Positions 17,847-26,822 are shown, counted from the first letter of the stretch. The stretch: 64,000 nt of DNA from Pelagibius sp. (GCF_028289705.1 NZ_JANQOI010000189.1:1-64000); one strand, 5' to 3'. Made by a program: numbers and translations. The notes: a model not told the origin generated them from the sequence alone.

Positions 17847-17920
17847 CCCGCGGCCCGGAAAGTGGTTAGGGGGATTGGGCGAAAGACGGGGATAACGAAC
17901 CTCCGGGTCGCGCGGGTGCC

Positions 17921-17953
17921 CGAAAAAAAGAAGCGGCCCCGCAGGGGGGCCGC
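17921..17953 (-). terminator. rho-independent terminator of the rpsF-rpsR-rplI operon
   Basis: On the minus strand GCGGCCCC (17953-17946) pairs perfectly with GGGGCCGC (17940-17933) over a 5-base loop. It is followed by TTCTTTTTTT. It begins 47 bases after the rplI stop and separates the ribosomal operon from dnaB. Confidence 0.9.
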
Positions 17954-17999
17954 AGAAATCGTCTGTACTGCCGTACTGCCGTAGCAACGCGACGGCCGC

Positions 18000-18647
18000 T
18001 TAGGCGTCCTTCGGCTGCTCGTCGGACTCTTGAGGGGCCTCGGCGTCGCCGGAGGCGCCTTCGGCAGCTTCGTCCGTGGTGGTCTCTTCCTGGTCCACCG
18101 CCTCGACGACGGCTTCGATCTCCGCCTCGGCGGCCTCTTCGGCCTGGCGCAGATCCTCGGCGGTGACGACTCGTCCGCTCTCAATCTGGGTCTGGGCCTC
18201 TTCTTCCGAGCGGGCGACGTTGGCGGTGATGGTGACCGCGACCTCCGGGTGCAACTGCACGCGCACCGGATGCAGGCCGAGGGTCTTGATCACCGCGGTC
18301 AGGGCGACCTGTCGGCGTTCGATGGTGACGCCAGCCTCGGTCACGGCGTCCGCAAGGTCTCTGCTGTTGACCGAGCCGTAGAGCTGCCCGCCCTCGCCGG
18401 CCTGGCGCACCAGGGTCACGGTCATGCCGTCCAGCTTCTCGCCCACCTTCTGCGCCTCGTCGCGGCGCTGCAGGTTGTCGGCCTCGAGTTGCGCCCGCTC
18501 CTGCTCGAAGCGGGCGAGGTTGTCCTTGGTTGCCCGCAGCGCCTTCTTCTGCGGCAAGAGGAAGTTCCGCGCATAGCCCGGCTTGACCGACACAACATCG
18601 CCCATCTGCCCGAGCTTTTCGATGCGCTCCATCAGGATCACGTCCAT
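18000..18647 (-). CDS. rplI: 50S ribosomal protein L9 with acidic C-terminal tail
   Basis: 215 residues; the usual L9 is about 150. The N-domain reads [19 protein letters not shown] and [16 protein letters not shown], the conserved rRNA-binding part. The C-domain includes [14 protein letters not shown]. After about residue 150 comes an extension rich in Glu, Ala and Asp with no predicted fold. Such tails on L9 are seen in some alphaproteobacteria. It is the last gene of the S6-S18-L9 operon, 22 bases after rpsR, and is followed by a strong terminator. Confidence 0.96.
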   Translation of the reverse strand: MDVILMERIEKLGQMGDVVSVKPGYARNFLLPQKKALRATKDNLARFEQERAQLEADNLQRRDEAQKVGEKLDGMTVTLVRQAGEGGQLYGSVNSRDLADAVTEAGVTIERRQVALTAVIKTLGLHPVRVQLHPEVAVTITANVARSEEEAQTQIESGRVVTAEDLRQAEEAAEAEIEAVVEAVDQEETTTDEAAEGASGDAEAPQESDEQPKDA

Positions 18648-18669
18648 GGTCTGACTCCTGGCTTGGCCG

Positions 18670-18927
18670 CTACTTCAAGACGTAAGGCAGAAGCGCCAGA
18701 TAGCGGGCGCGCTTGATCGCCCGCGCCAGCTCGCGCTGCTTCTTGGTCGACACCGCGGTGATCCGGCTGGGCACGATCTTGCCGCGCTCGGAAACGAAGC
18801 GCTGCAGCAGGCGGGTGTCCTTGTAGTCGATCTTCTGCGCCTTGGGGCCCGAGAAGGGGCAGCTCTTGCGGCGGCGGAAGAAGGGGCGGCGCGCGGTGCC
18901 GCCGCTGTTGACGATGCGAACGGTCAT
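18670..18927 (-). CDS. rpsR: 30S ribosomal protein S18
   Basis: 85 residues. [20 protein letters not shown] and the core [21 protein letters not shown] are diagnostic of S18, including the single cysteine region. S18 binds S6 on the 30S platform. Its start overlaps the rpsF stop (ATGA), which keeps the two partners at equal levels. Confidence 0.98.
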   Translation of the reverse strand: MTVRIVNSGGTARRPFFRRRKSCPFSGPKAQKIDYKDTRLLQRFVSERGKIVPSRITAVSTKKQRELARAIKRARYLALLPYVLK

Positions 18928-19418
18928 TCTGCTGCTCCTTCGCTGGTGGCCGCCTGCTGGGCCGGCTTCTCGGCAGGTTTCTCGGCGGGTTTCCTGTCAC
19001 CCGAACCGCGATCGTGATCGCCGCGCGGGGAGTAGGGACGGCCGCCACCCCGGCGGTCGCCACGGTCGCCGCGTCCGCCGCGGTCGTCGCGGCTGCTGCG
19101 CTGCTGCATGACGATGGAGGGACCCTCTTCCAGCGCGTCGACGCGCACCGTCAGATAGCGGATCACGTCGTCGCTGAGACGCAGATTGCGCTCGAGCTCG
19201 TGCAGGGCCGGCGCCGGAGCGTCGAGCCTGAGCAGCACGTAGTGCCCCTTGCGGTTCTTCTTGATCCGGTAGGCCAGGGTTCTGAGGCCCCAGTACTCGG
19301 ATCCGGCCACTTTGCCACCGTTGTCTTCGAGGATTTTGGTGTAGTCGGCGACCAGGCTCTCAACCTGGGCCGAAGACACGTCTTGGCGTGCGATGAGCAC
19401 GCATTCGTAGAAAGCCAT
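18924..19418 (-). CDS. rpsF: 30S ribosomal protein S6 with basic RG-rich tail
   Basis: 164 residues; the S6 core is about 100 ([15 protein letters not shown] through [13 protein letters not shown]). ATG at 19418 is chosen because AAGGAGT sits just upstream; an earlier in-frame ATG would add eight residues without homology. The tail from about residue 108 is rich in Arg, Gly, Asp and Ser, then Lys-Pro-Ala-Glu repeats. S6 pairs with S18 in the 30S subunit. The core includes [20 protein letters not shown], typical of alphaproteobacterial S6. Confidence 0.97.
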   Translation of the reverse strand: MAFYECVLIARQDVSSAQVESLVADYTKILEDNGGKVAGSEYWGLRTLAYRIKKNRKGHYVLLRLDAPAPALHELERNLRLSDDVIRYLTVRVDALEEGPSIVMQQRSSRDDRGGRGDRGDRRGGGRPYSPRGDHDRGSGDRKPAEKPAEKPAQQAATSEGAAE

Positions 19419-19442
19419 TTGTGACTCCTTCTGGCTCTTCAC

Positions 19443-19475
19443 GGGCCGGCGCTGATCCGTTCAGCCGCCCGGCCC
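19443..19475 (-). promoter_or_regulatory. structured rpsF leader, candidate S6:S18-binding element
   Basis: In the minus-strand transcript GGGCCGG (19475-19469) pairs with CCGGCCC (19449-19443). Inside it GCUGA (19465-19461) pairs with UCAGC (19455-19451) around an ACGGA loop, with a 3-to-1 internal loop between the helices. A second hairpin lies further upstream (GGGCAC/GUGCCC, 19512-19507 with 19497-19492). It ends about 25 bases before the rpsF start. Leaders that bind the S6:S18 pair are known in many bacteria, so autoregulation is plausible, but the detailed consensus was not checked. Confidence 0.4.
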
Positions 19476-19541
19476 TAGCCGATCCCCCTCTGGGCACCGG
19501 CAAGGAGTGCCCGCGCCCCAATAAGGACGCGAAGCGGCGGG

Positions 19542-19569
19542 ACTATACACATTCCCGGCAGCGGTGCAA
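19542..19569 (-). promoter_or_regulatory. promoter of the rpsF operon
   Basis: On the minus strand TTGCAC (19569-19564) and TATAGT (19547-19542) are separated by 16 bases. Both are close to the sigma-70 consensus. The start would be near 19535, giving a leader of about 117 bases before rpsF that holds two hairpins. Confidence 0.65.
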
Positions 19570-19671
19570 GCCGCAAGCCGCCGGGGCAGGGCGGCGTCCC
19601 CGATGCGGTCCCCTGGAGGATCGCGGGTCTCCCCGGGGCCCGGATTCCGCGGCTCCCTGGCCCGAACCCGC

Positions 19672-19699
19672 TTGACAGGCCGCATGGCGGCGCTATCTC
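19672..19699 (+). promoter_or_regulatory. candidate promoter of fabD
   Basis: A perfect TTGACA (19672-19677) is followed after 16 bases by TATCTC (19694-19699). The likely start is about 45 bases before the fabD ATG. The -35 is strong and the -10 is only fair. Confidence 0.55.
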
Positions 19700-19751
19700 T
19701 GGGCGCCACCTCAAGCGATCCATTTCAGTTCTCAGAGCGGAGTCACCTTAC

Positions 19752-20693
19752 ATGAGCCTGGCGTTCGTCTTTCCGGGGCAGGGATCTCAGGCCGTCGGCA
19801 TGGGCCAGGCGCTGGCCGAGGCCTTTCCCGTCGCGCGGCATATCCTACAGGAGGTCGACGATGCCCTGGAGCAGCATCTCTCCCGGCTGATGTTCGAGGG
19901 CCCGGAAGAAGAGCTGCGCCTGACCGCCAACGCCCAGCCGGCGCTGATGGCCGCAAGCCTGGCGGCCCTGCGGGTGTTCGAGCAGGAGGGCGGCCGGCCG
20001 CTGGCCGAACGGGCGGCCTTTGTCGCCGGTCACTCCCTGGGAGAATATTCCGCCCTGGCCGCCGCCGGCGCCCTGGAACTGGCCGATACCGCCCGCCTGC
20101 TGCGCCGCCGCGGCGAGGCCATGCAGGAAGCGGTGCCGGTGGGCGAGGGCGCCATGGCGGCGCTGCTCGGGCTCGAACTGGACGCCGCCGAGGAGATCGC
20201 CCAGGAGGCCGCCGAAGATCAGGTCTGTGCCGCCGCCAACGACAACGCCCCGGGCCAGGTAGTTCTCAGCGGGCATCGGGAGGCCATCGACCGGGCCATC
20301 GAGCTGGCCAAGGGGCGCGGAGCCAAGCGGGCCATCCAGCTTCCGGTCAGCGCGCCCTTCCATTGCTCTTTGATGGCTCCGGCCGCCGATGTCATGGCGG
20401 ACGCGCTCGCGACCGTCGGCATCAAGATGCCTGCGGTGCCGCTGGTCGCCAACGTGACGGCTTCACGGCTGAGCGATCCCGACGAGATCCGCCGCAAGCT
20501 GGTGGAACAGGTGACCGGCAAGGTGCGGTGGCGCGAGTCGGTGGTCTACATGGCCTCTCAGGGCGTGGAAACGACAGTCGAGCTTGGCGCCGGCAAGGTG
20601 CTCACGGGGCTCAGCAAGCGCATCGACCGCAGCCTCGGCGCGGTCGCCGCCGGAACCCCGGAGGAACTGGAGACGCTGCTGCAGCAGCTCTGA
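19752..20693 (+). CDS. fabD: malonyl-CoA:ACP transacylase
   Basis: 313 residues. It opens with the family motif FVFPGQGSQAVGMGQ. The nucleophile Ser is in GHSLGEYSALAAAG and the catalytic His in SAPFHCSLM. It loads malonate onto acyl carrier protein in fatty-acid synthesis. It heads the fabD-fabG-acpP-fabF cluster and has its own upstream promoter candidate. Confidence 0.97.
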   Translation: MSLAFVFPGQGSQAVGMGQALAEAFPVARHILQEVDDALEQHLSRLMFEGPEEELRLTANAQPALMAASLAALRVFEQEGGRPLAERAAFVAGHSLGEYSALAAAGALELADTARLLRRRGEAMQEAVPVGEGAMAALLGLELDAAEEIAQEAAEDQVCAAANDNAPGQVVLSGHREAIDRAIELAKGRGAKRAIQLPVSAPFHCSLMAPAADVMADALATVGIKMPAVPLVANVTASRLSDPDEIRRKLVEQVTGKVRWRESVVYMASQGVETTVELGAGKVLTGLSKRIDRSLGAVAAGTPEELETLLQQL

Positions 20694-20797
20694 CCGGGCG
20701 CCGCGGCAGCGGGGCTGATAAAGAGACCGCGCGCGGTGGGACCTGTTACAGTTCGGACCTTTCGCATTTGAAGCCCAATGGCCGCGGAGAAGCCTAA

Positions 20798-21535
20798 ATG
20801 TTTGATTTGAGCGGAAAGACAGCCCTGGTGACCGGCGCGTCCGGCGGCATCGGCGGCGCCATCGCCGCACGCCTGCATGCGCAGGGAGCGACCCTGGTGC
20901 TCAGCGGAACCCGGGAGGAGGCGCTGCAGGCGCGCGCTGCCGAGCTGGGCGAGCGCGCCCATGTCATGACCTGCAATCTCGCCAATGAGGGCGAGGCGAG
21001 TGCCCTGGTCGGGCGCGTGGAGCAGGAACTGGGGCAACTCGACATCCTGGTCAACAACGCCGGCCTGACCCGCGACGGCCTGGCCATGCGCATGAAGAAC
21101 GAGGACTGGCGGGAGGTCATCGAGGTGAACCTGACCGCTGCCTTCCGCCTCTCCCGTGCCGCCCTCAAGGGCATGATGAAACGGCGCTGGGGGCGCATCG
21201 TCGGCATCAGTTCGATCGTCGGGGTCACCGGGAATCCGGGGCAGGCCAACTATGTAGCCTCCAAGGCCGGATTGATCGGCATGTCCAAGGCCCTGGCGCA
21301 GGAAGTCGCGACCCGCGGCATCACCGTGAACTGCGTTGCGCCGGGGATGATCGAAACCGCCATGACCGATGCCCTGAACGAGCAGCAGCGCGCCCGCCTG
21401 TTGGCGGTGATCCCCATGCAACGTCTTGGAAAAGTAGACGAAATCTCCTCCGCCGTGGTCTTCCTGGCAAGCGATGAAGCCGCTTATGTGACGGGCCAGA
21501 CCTTGCATGTAAACGGTGGAATGGCCATGATATGA
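20798..21535 (+). CDS. fabG: 3-oxoacyl-ACP reductase
   Basis: 245 residues. The NADPH motif is VTGASGGIGGAIAARL, the NNAG motif is LVNNAGLTRDG, and the catalytic Ser-Tyr-Lys are in VGISSIVG and YVASKAGLIGM. It reduces beta-ketoacyl-ACP. Among the five SDR genes in this window it is the one that is clearly FabG, by its place between fabD and acpP and by its NYVASKAG and YVTGQTLHVNGGM motifs. Confidence 0.96.
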   Translation: MFDLSGKTALVTGASGGIGGAIAARLHAQGATLVLSGTREEALQARAAELGERAHVMTCNLANEGEASALVGRVEQELGQLDILVNNAGLTRDGLAMRMKNEDWREVIEVNLTAAFRLSRAALKGMMKRRWGRIVGISSIVGVTGNPGQANYVASKAGLIGMSKALAQEVATRGITVNCVAPGMIETAMTDALNEQQRARLLAVIPMQRLGKVDEISSAVVFLASDEAAYVTGQTLHVNGGMAMI

Positions 21536-21577
21536 GGGCACCCGGGGGAGGCTCCTCAATCAAGCGCCCGCAGGGCG

Positions 21578-21607
21578 TTGGCAAATCTTTGAGAACTGTG
21601 ATATGAG
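21578..21607 (+). promoter_or_regulatory. candidate acpP promoter
   Basis: TTGGCA (21578-21583) is one base from the -35 consensus; TATGAG (21602-21607) follows after 18 bases. It lies about 90 bases upstream of acpP. A small hairpin CCTTGC/GCAAGG (21614-21631) would then be in the leader. An own promoter for this highly expressed gene is expected. Confidence 0.4.
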
Positions 21608-21696
21608 GCGGCGCCTTGCGCAGCAGCAAGGTCGCAAACCACTGTGACGGTACCCGCTTCACGCCACGAAGCGCAAGAATCTGAGGATCGAATAAA

Positions 21697-21933
21697 ATGA
21701 GCAACGACATCGCCGATCGCGTCAAAAAGATCGTCGTCGAGCATCTGGGCGTCGACGATGGAAAGGTTACCGATACCGCCAGCTTCATCGACGATCTGGG
21801 GGCGGACAGCCTGGATACCGTCGAGCTGGTCATGGCCTTTGAGGAAGAGTTCGGCTGTGAGATCCCCGACGACGCGGCCGAGAAGATCGTGACCGTCAAG
21901 GACGCCATCGATTTCATCCAGGAACATTCCTGA
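21697..21933 (+). CDS. acpP: acyl carrier protein
   Basis: 78 residues, strongly acidic. The phosphopantetheine site is Ser38 in [18 protein letters not shown]. It carries the growing acyl chain in the cytosol. GAGGA at 21683-21687 is the likely ribosome binding site. fabG lies 161 bases upstream and fabF 78 bases downstream. Confidence 0.98.
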   Translation: MSNDIADRVKKIVVEHLGVDDGKVTDTASFIDDLGADSLDTVELVMAFEEEFGCEIPDDAAEKIVTVKDAIDFIQEHS

Positions 21934-22011
21934 GCGGGTGATTCACGCGACAGCAGCGACGAGATGCAGGCTGTCGCCTGAGCGGTTCACCGTGCGAGGG
22001 CCTCGATAGGT

Positions 22012-23277
22012 ATGAGACGGGTTGTCGTTACAGGACTGGGTTTGGTTACGCCGCTTGGCAGCGGCGTTGAGCACGTCTGGAAACGCCTGACCAACGCGGA
22101 ATCGGGCATCCGCGGCATCCAAAACTTCGACGTGTCGGATTTGCCGTCCAAGATTGCCGGCCAGGTGCCTCTGGGGGAGACCTCGGAGGGCCATTTCAAT
22201 GCCGACGACTATCTGGCGGCGCGCGATCAGCGCAAGCTCGACCGCTTCATCATCTTCGGCGTGGCGGCGGCGCAGCAAGCGATCGAAGATGCCGGCTGGA
22301 TGCCGGAGGATGACGAGAACCGCTGGCGCACCGGCGTTATGATCGGCTCCGGCATCGGTGGGCTGGAGACCATCTATGACGGATCGATCACGGTTCACGA
22401 ACGCGGACCGCGGCGGCTGTCGCCCTTCTTCATTCCGGCGGCTCTGATCAACCTGATCTCGGGACAGGTTTCGATCCGCTATGGCTTCAAGGGGCCGAAC
22501 CACTCGGTGGTGACGGCCTGCTCGACCGGCGCTCATGCAATCGGCGATGCGGCCCGGCTCATCATGCTGGACGATGCCGACGTGATGATCGCCGGCGGTG
22601 CCGAGGCTGCCGTCTGCCGGCTTGGGATCGCCGGCTTTTCGGCGTCCCGCGCCCTCTCGACGAACTTCAACGACACGCCCGAGCGCGGCTCGCGCCCCTG
22701 GGACGAAGACCGGGACGGCTTCGTCATGGGTGAGGGCGCCGGCGTCCTGGTTCTGGAAGAACTGGAGCACGCCAAGGCGCGCGGCGCGACCATCTATGCC
22801 GAGGTCGTCGGCTACGGCCTGTCCGGCGATGCCCATCACATCACCGCGCCGCCGGAGGACGGAAACGGCGGCTACCGGGCCATGCAGGCAGCACTGCGCC
22901 GCGCCGGTCTCGACCCCAGCGACATTGATTACATCAATGCCCACGGCACCTCGACGCCGCTGGGCGACGAGATCGAGGTGGGCGCAGTGCAGCGGCTCTT
23001 CGGTGATGCCGCCAAGGCCCTCACGATGTCCTCGACGAAATCGGCCATCGGCCATCTGCTGGGCGCGGCGGGGGCCGTGGAATCGATCTTCTCGATCCTC
23101 GCCATCCGCGACAACGTGGCACCGCCGACCCTCAACCTCGACACTCCCTCGCCGGCCTGTGAAGGCATCGATTTGACCCCGCACCAGGCCAAGGAACGGC
23201 CGATCCGCCGGGCGCTTTCCAACTCCTTCGGCTTCGGCGGCACGAACGCCAGCCTGATCCTGGCCGAACTCCAATAG
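22012..23277 (+). CDS. fabF: 3-oxoacyl-ACP synthase II
   Basis: 421 residues. The Cys-His-His catalytic set is visible in TACSTGAHAIGDA, NAHGTSTPLGDE and KSAIGHLLGAAGA. SNSFGFGGTNASL is the usual C-terminal motif. It condenses malonyl-ACP with acyl-ACP and controls chain length and unsaturation. It is followed 7 bases later by mltG, an order common in proteobacteria. Confidence 0.97.
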   Translation: MRRVVVTGLGLVTPLGSGVEHVWKRLTNAESGIRGIQNFDVSDLPSKIAGQVPLGETSEGHFNADDYLAARDQRKLDRFIIFGVAAAQQAIEDAGWMPEDDENRWRTGVMIGSGIGGLETIYDGSITVHERGPRRLSPFFIPAALINLISGQVSIRYGFKGPNHSVVTACSTGAHAIGDAARLIMLDDADVMIAGGAEAAVCRLGIAGFSASRALSTNFNDTPERGSRPWDEDRDGFVMGEGAGVLVLEELEHAKARGATIYAEVVGYGLSGDAHHITAPPEDGNGGYRAMQAALRRAGLDPSDIDYINAHGTSTPLGDEIEVGAVQRLFGDAAKALTMSSTKSAIGHLLGAAGAVESIFSILAIRDNVAPPTLNLDTPSPACEGIDLTPHQAKERPIRRALSNSFGFGGTNASLILAELQ

Positions 23278-23284
23278 CGAGACG

Positions 23285-24277
23285 ATGCGGCGATTAGGCG
23301 GTCTTGCCGTTCTTCTCGTCGTGGTGCTGGCTCTCGCCGGCGGCGGTCTTCTGATCTATGTGCTCGACCGCTTCGAGGCACCCGGCCCGCTGCGCGCGGA
23401 AGCCACGATCATGGTGCCGCGCGGGGCGGGGCTGCAGAGTATCGCCCAACTCCTTGCCGAGCAGGGGATCGTCGCGGACGCGACTCTCTTTGCCCTCGGC
23501 GTGCGTCTCGAGGGGGATGCCCAGGCCCTGAAGGCCGGCGAGTATGCCATCGCAGCCGGCAGCTCCATGGCCGAGGTCGCCACCGTGATCTCCAGCGGTG
23601 CCACCGTGGTGCACCGGATCACCGTGCCGGAAGGCCTCACCACCAGCGAAATCCTGTCCTTGCTGAAGGATGCCGAAGCACTGGACGGCAGCGTCTCCGG
23701 AACGCCCCCGGAAGGGGTCCTGCTGCCCGAAACCTATCACTTCCACCGCGGCGATCAGCGCGCGGCGGTGCTGGCGCGCATGGGCCAGTCCATGGAACAG
23801 ACGGTGGCGGAGGTCTGGGCGGCGCGGGCGGAGAACCTGCCGCTCAAGTCGCCGGAGGAGGCGGTGATCCTGGCGTCGATCATCGAAAAGGAAACCGGCG
23901 TCGATGCGGAGCGCGCCCTCGTGGCCGGCGTCTTCGTCAACCGCCTGCGCAAAGGCATGCCCCTGCAGTCCGACCCCACGGTGGTCTATGGGATCACCGA
24001 GGGCAAGGCGCCGCTGGGCCGCGCTTTGACGCGCAAGGATCTCGCCACGCCGACCCCCTACAACACCTATCAGATCAGGGGCCTGCCCCCCGGGCCCATC
24101 GCCAACCCTGGCCGGGCCTCCCTGGAGGCTGCGGTCAATCCGGCGGAGACCGACTATCTCTACTTCGTGGCCGACGGCAACGGCGGCCATGCCTTCGCAA
24201 AGACCCTGTCGGAGCACAACCGCAATGTCGCCAAGTGGCGCAAGCACCTGAAGAGCCTGAAGAAAAAGACGGACTGA
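23285..24277 (+). CDS. mltG: endolytic peptidoglycan transglycosylase MltG
   Basis: 330 residues. One N-terminal membrane anchor (LAVLLVVVLALAGGGLLIYVL) leads to a LysM-like region and the YceG/MltG domain. The catalytic Glu is in SIIEKETGVDAER, followed by FVNRLRKGMPLQSDPTVVYG, the signature of the family. It cleaves nascent glycan strands on the periplasmic side and sets their length. It is probably cotranscribed with fabF. Confidence 0.95.
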   Translation: MRRLGGLAVLLVVVLALAGGGLLIYVLDRFEAPGPLRAEATIMVPRGAGLQSIAQLLAEQGIVADATLFALGVRLEGDAQALKAGEYAIAAGSSMAEVATVISSGATVVHRITVPEGLTTSEILSLLKDAEALDGSVSGTPPEGVLLPETYHFHRGDQRAAVLARMGQSMEQTVAEVWAARAENLPLKSPEEAVILASIIEKETGVDAERALVAGVFVNRLRKGMPLQSDPTVVYGITEGKAPLGRALTRKDLATPTPYNTYQIRGLPPGPIANPGRASLEAAVNPAETDYLYFVADGNGGHAFAKTLSEHNRNVAKWRKHLKSLKKKTD

Positions 24278-24304
24278 CTCGGGCAGGTTCGTGACGGCCG
24301 AAGA

Positions 24305-25075
24305 TCAGCTCGATGCCGGCTTTTCGGGCAGGCGGCTGAGCAGCGGATCGGTCCAGGCCGGGGGCAGCAGGGACAGCAGCCAGACCACCGCGAAGAGGCG
24401 GCGTGGGAAGACGATGCGGGCCTTGCCCGCCGCCAGGCCACGCTCGATGATGGCCGCCGCCTTCTCCGCCTCCATGAGCAGAGGCATCGGAAAGTCGTTC
24501 ACCGCCGTCATGGCGCTTTTCACATAGCCCGGGCAGATGACCGAGACCGTCAGGCCCTGGGGTGCCACCATGCCGCGCAGAGCCTCGCCCCAGACCCGCA
24601 CGGCTGCCTTGGAGGCGCAGTAGGCGGGCGCACCGGGGAAGCCCCGGAAGGCGGCCAGAGACGACATAATGGCCACCTGGCCGCGGCCCCTGGCTCTCAT
24701 CAGCGCGATGGCGGTCAACACGGTCGACACGACACCGTCGACATTGATCGAGAGGATGTGGCGGGTCTGCTCGGCGTTCTCCCCGAAGAGGCCCGTGCCC
24801 GCCGAAACGCCGGCATTGGCGATGACCAGATCGAGGGGCCGCTCCCGGTCGATCTCGGCCATCCAGGAGTCCAGGAGGGCCCGGTCGCAGACGTCCACCA
24901 CCTTGCTGACCACCTCTGCGCCGGCCGCGCGGCAGTCTTCGGCCACCTGCTCAAGGCGCTCGCGATCGCGGCCGGTGATCGCCAGCAATCGCCCTTCGCC
25001 TGCGTAGCGGCGCGCGAGGGCCGCGCCGATCCCGCTGGACCCGCCGGTGATCATGATCGATTTGGGATTTTGCAT
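24305..25075 (-). CDS. SDR-family oxidoreductase
   Basis: 256 residues. Cofactor motif MITGGSSGIGAALARR, LVIANAGVSAG, catalytic Ser in AIMSSLAAF and Tyr/Lys in YCASKAAVR are all present. The C-terminal third carries a hydrophobic segment (LFAVVWLLSLLPPAW) that may touch the membrane, as in some lipid- or envelope-linked SDRs. The gene is convergent with mltG and divergent from yicC. The substrate cannot be read from the sequence. Confidence 0.85.
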   Translation of the reverse strand: MQNPKSIMITGGSSGIGAALARRYAGEGRLLAITGRDRERLEQVAEDCRAAGAEVVSKVVDVCDRALLDSWMAEIDRERPLDLVIANAGVSAGTGLFGENAEQTRHILSINVDGVVSTVLTAIALMRARGRGQVAIMSSLAAFRGFPGAPAYCASKAAVRVWGEALRGMVAPQGLTVSVICPGYVKSAMTAVNDFPMPLLMEAEKAAAIIERGLAAGKARIVFPRRLFAVVWLLSLLPPAWTDPLLSRLPEKPASS

Positions 25076-25251
25076 GGTGTTCAGACTGCTCCGCGGGGTG
25101 CTCTTGGAAGGGCGGTCATCCGGGGCTGCCAGTGGCTGCCCTGGACGCTTGTTGTGCTCAGAAGCCGCCAGTATATATGGGACCGCCGCTGCGGGGTGCC
25201 GGAACTGGACCGGGGCGGGCCAAGTCCGACGTGCGGGGGAGCGACGGCCGA

Positions 25252-26154
25252 GTGACCAAGACCAAAGCTTTGGTGCACAGCATGACGGGCTTCGCGCGCA
25301 TGGAAGGCGGCGATGACTCGGTCAGTTGGGCCTGGGAAATCAAAACCGTCAACGGCCGCAGCCTGGACGTGCGCTCGCGCCTGCCCGGCGGCTATGAAGC
25401 GCTGGACCCGCTGGTGCGCAAGGCGGTGGCCGGCGCCTGTCACCGCGGCAACGCGCAGGTCAATCTGCAGGTCAAGCGCGGCGAAGCCCAGCAGGCCTGG
25501 CAACTGAACGAAGAGTTGCTGGAACAGGTTCTCGACGTGATCGGTCGCTTGGAGTCCCGCCTCGATGCGGCGCCGCCGCGTCTGGACGGGCTGCTGGCCT
25601 TGCGCGGCATTCTGGAACCGGTGGAAGAGGAAGACAGCGCCGAGGACCGGGATCGAAGGCGGCAGGCCATAGAAGCCGATCTGAAGACCGCGCTCGGCAG
25701 CCTGCTGGCCATGCGGTCGGAAGAGGGCGCACGGCTTCTCCAGATGGCCCGGGGCCATATTGACACCATCGAGCGCCTCTGCGGCGAGGCGGCGGGCTGT
25801 GCGGCCACCCAACCGGAGAGTCTGCGCCAGCGCCTGCGCGAGCAGATGGACCTCTTGCTGTCGGAGAGCAACGCCCTTTCGGAAGAACGGCTGGAGCAGG
25901 AGCTCGCGCTGCTCGCCGGCAAGGCCGATGTGCGCGAGGAACTTGACCGGCTGCAGGCCCATGTCTCTGCGGCGCGCGCCCTGCTGGACGGTGGCGGCGC
26001 CATTGGCCGCAAGCTGGATTTCCTCTGTCAGGAGTTCAACCGCGAAGCCAACACGCTTTGTTCCAAATCGGCGGACGTCGAGCTCACGCGCATCGGTCTC
26101 GACCTCAAATCGGCCATCGAACAGTTGCGCGAGCAGGTTCAGAACATCGAGTAG
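25252..26154 (+). CDS. yicC: YicC family protein (endoribonuclease family)
   Basis: 300 residues. The N-terminus SMTGFARMEGG and NGRSLDVRSRLPGGYEALD match YicC. The C-terminal DUF1732 ends in GRKLDFLCQEFNREANTLCSK, the most conserved block. GTG at 25252 is chosen because it places SMTGFA a few residues from the start, as in E. coli; an earlier in-frame start would add about 40 unconserved residues. YicC acts on RNA in enterobacteria. It is followed 5 bases later by gmk, a very common pairing. Confidence 0.92.
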   Translation: MTKTKALVHSMTGFARMEGGDDSVSWAWEIKTVNGRSLDVRSRLPGGYEALDPLVRKAVAGACHRGNAQVNLQVKRGEAQQAWQLNEELLEQVLDVIGRLESRLDAAPPRLDGLLALRGILEPVEEEDSAEDRDRRRQAIEADLKTALGSLLAMRSEEGARLLQMARGHIDTIERLCGEAAGCAATQPESLRQRLREQMDLLLSESNALSEERLEQELALLAGKADVREELDRLQAHVSAARALLDGGGAIGRKLDFLCQEFNREANTLCSKSADVELTRIGLDLKSAIEQLREQVQNIE

Positions 26155-26159
26155 CGGGC

Positions 26160-26798
26160 GTGGAAGACGGCAACATCAAAAGGCGCGGGCTGATGCTGGT
26201 GCTGTCCTCGCCTTCCGGCGCCGGCAAGACCTCCATTTCCCGCCGCCTTCTGGAACTGGACGGCAATCTTTCGCTGTCGATCTCGGCCACGACGCGGGCG
26301 CGGCGGCCGGCAGAGACCGAGGGTGTGCATTACTTCTTCGTCTCCGACGCGCGCTTTCAGGAGATGATCGACCGGGAGGCGCTGTTGGAACACGCCATGG
26401 TCTTCGGCAATCGCTACGGCACACCGCGTGAGCCGGTGGAACGGGCCTTGGAGAAAGGCCAAGACGTGCTCTTCGATATCGACTGGCAGGGCACACAACA
26501 GGTTGCCGAGAAGGCGCGCGAGGATCTGGTGAGCGTGTTCATCCTGCCGCCCACCACCGAGGAGCTAGAGCGGCGCCTGCACAGCCGCGCTCAAGACAGT
26601 GACGAGGTCGTGCGCGCGCGCATGGCCAAGGCGGCCGACGAAATGAGCCATTGGGCGGAATACGACTACATCATCATCAACCACGATCTCGACCAGAGCG
26701 TGGATCAGGTCGAGGCCATCCTCGCGGCGGAGCGGCTGAAGCGGGAGCGGCGGATCGGCCTGCGGGATTTCGTCGAGGGGCTGAGACTCGGCCGCTGA
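26160..26798 (+). CDS. gmk: guanylate kinase
   Basis: 212 residues, the family length. P-loop SSPSGAGKTSISRRLL, the GMP-binding block SATTRARRPAETEGVHYFF and DVLFDIDWQGTQQV are diagnostic. It phosphorylates GMP to GDP. The start is GTG at 26160, five bases after the yicC stop. Its first codons, GTG GAA GAC GGC AAC, and the bases before them are almost the same as at the ppk start (46438). Confidence 0.96.
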   Translation: MEDGNIKRRGLMLVLSSPSGAGKTSISRRLLELDGNLSLSISATTRARRPAETEGVHYFFVSDARFQEMIDREALLEHAMVFGNRYGTPREPVERALEKGQDVLFDIDWQGTQQVAEKAREDLVSVFILPPTTEELERRLHSRAQDSDEVVRARMAKAADEMSHWAEYDYIIINHDLDQSVDQVEAILAAERLKRERRIGLRDFVEGLRLGR

Positions 26799-26822
26799 CG
26801 GCCGATGCCCTTGGACAAGGGA

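Larger units (their letters stand above)
19419..19751. other. 333-base divergent intergenic region (rpsF / fabD)
   Basis: No gene was found. It holds the rpsF leader and promoter on the minus strand and the fabD promoter on the plus strand, annotated separately. The centre (about 19570-19670) is GC-rich and shows nothing else that I can support. Confidence 0.6.
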
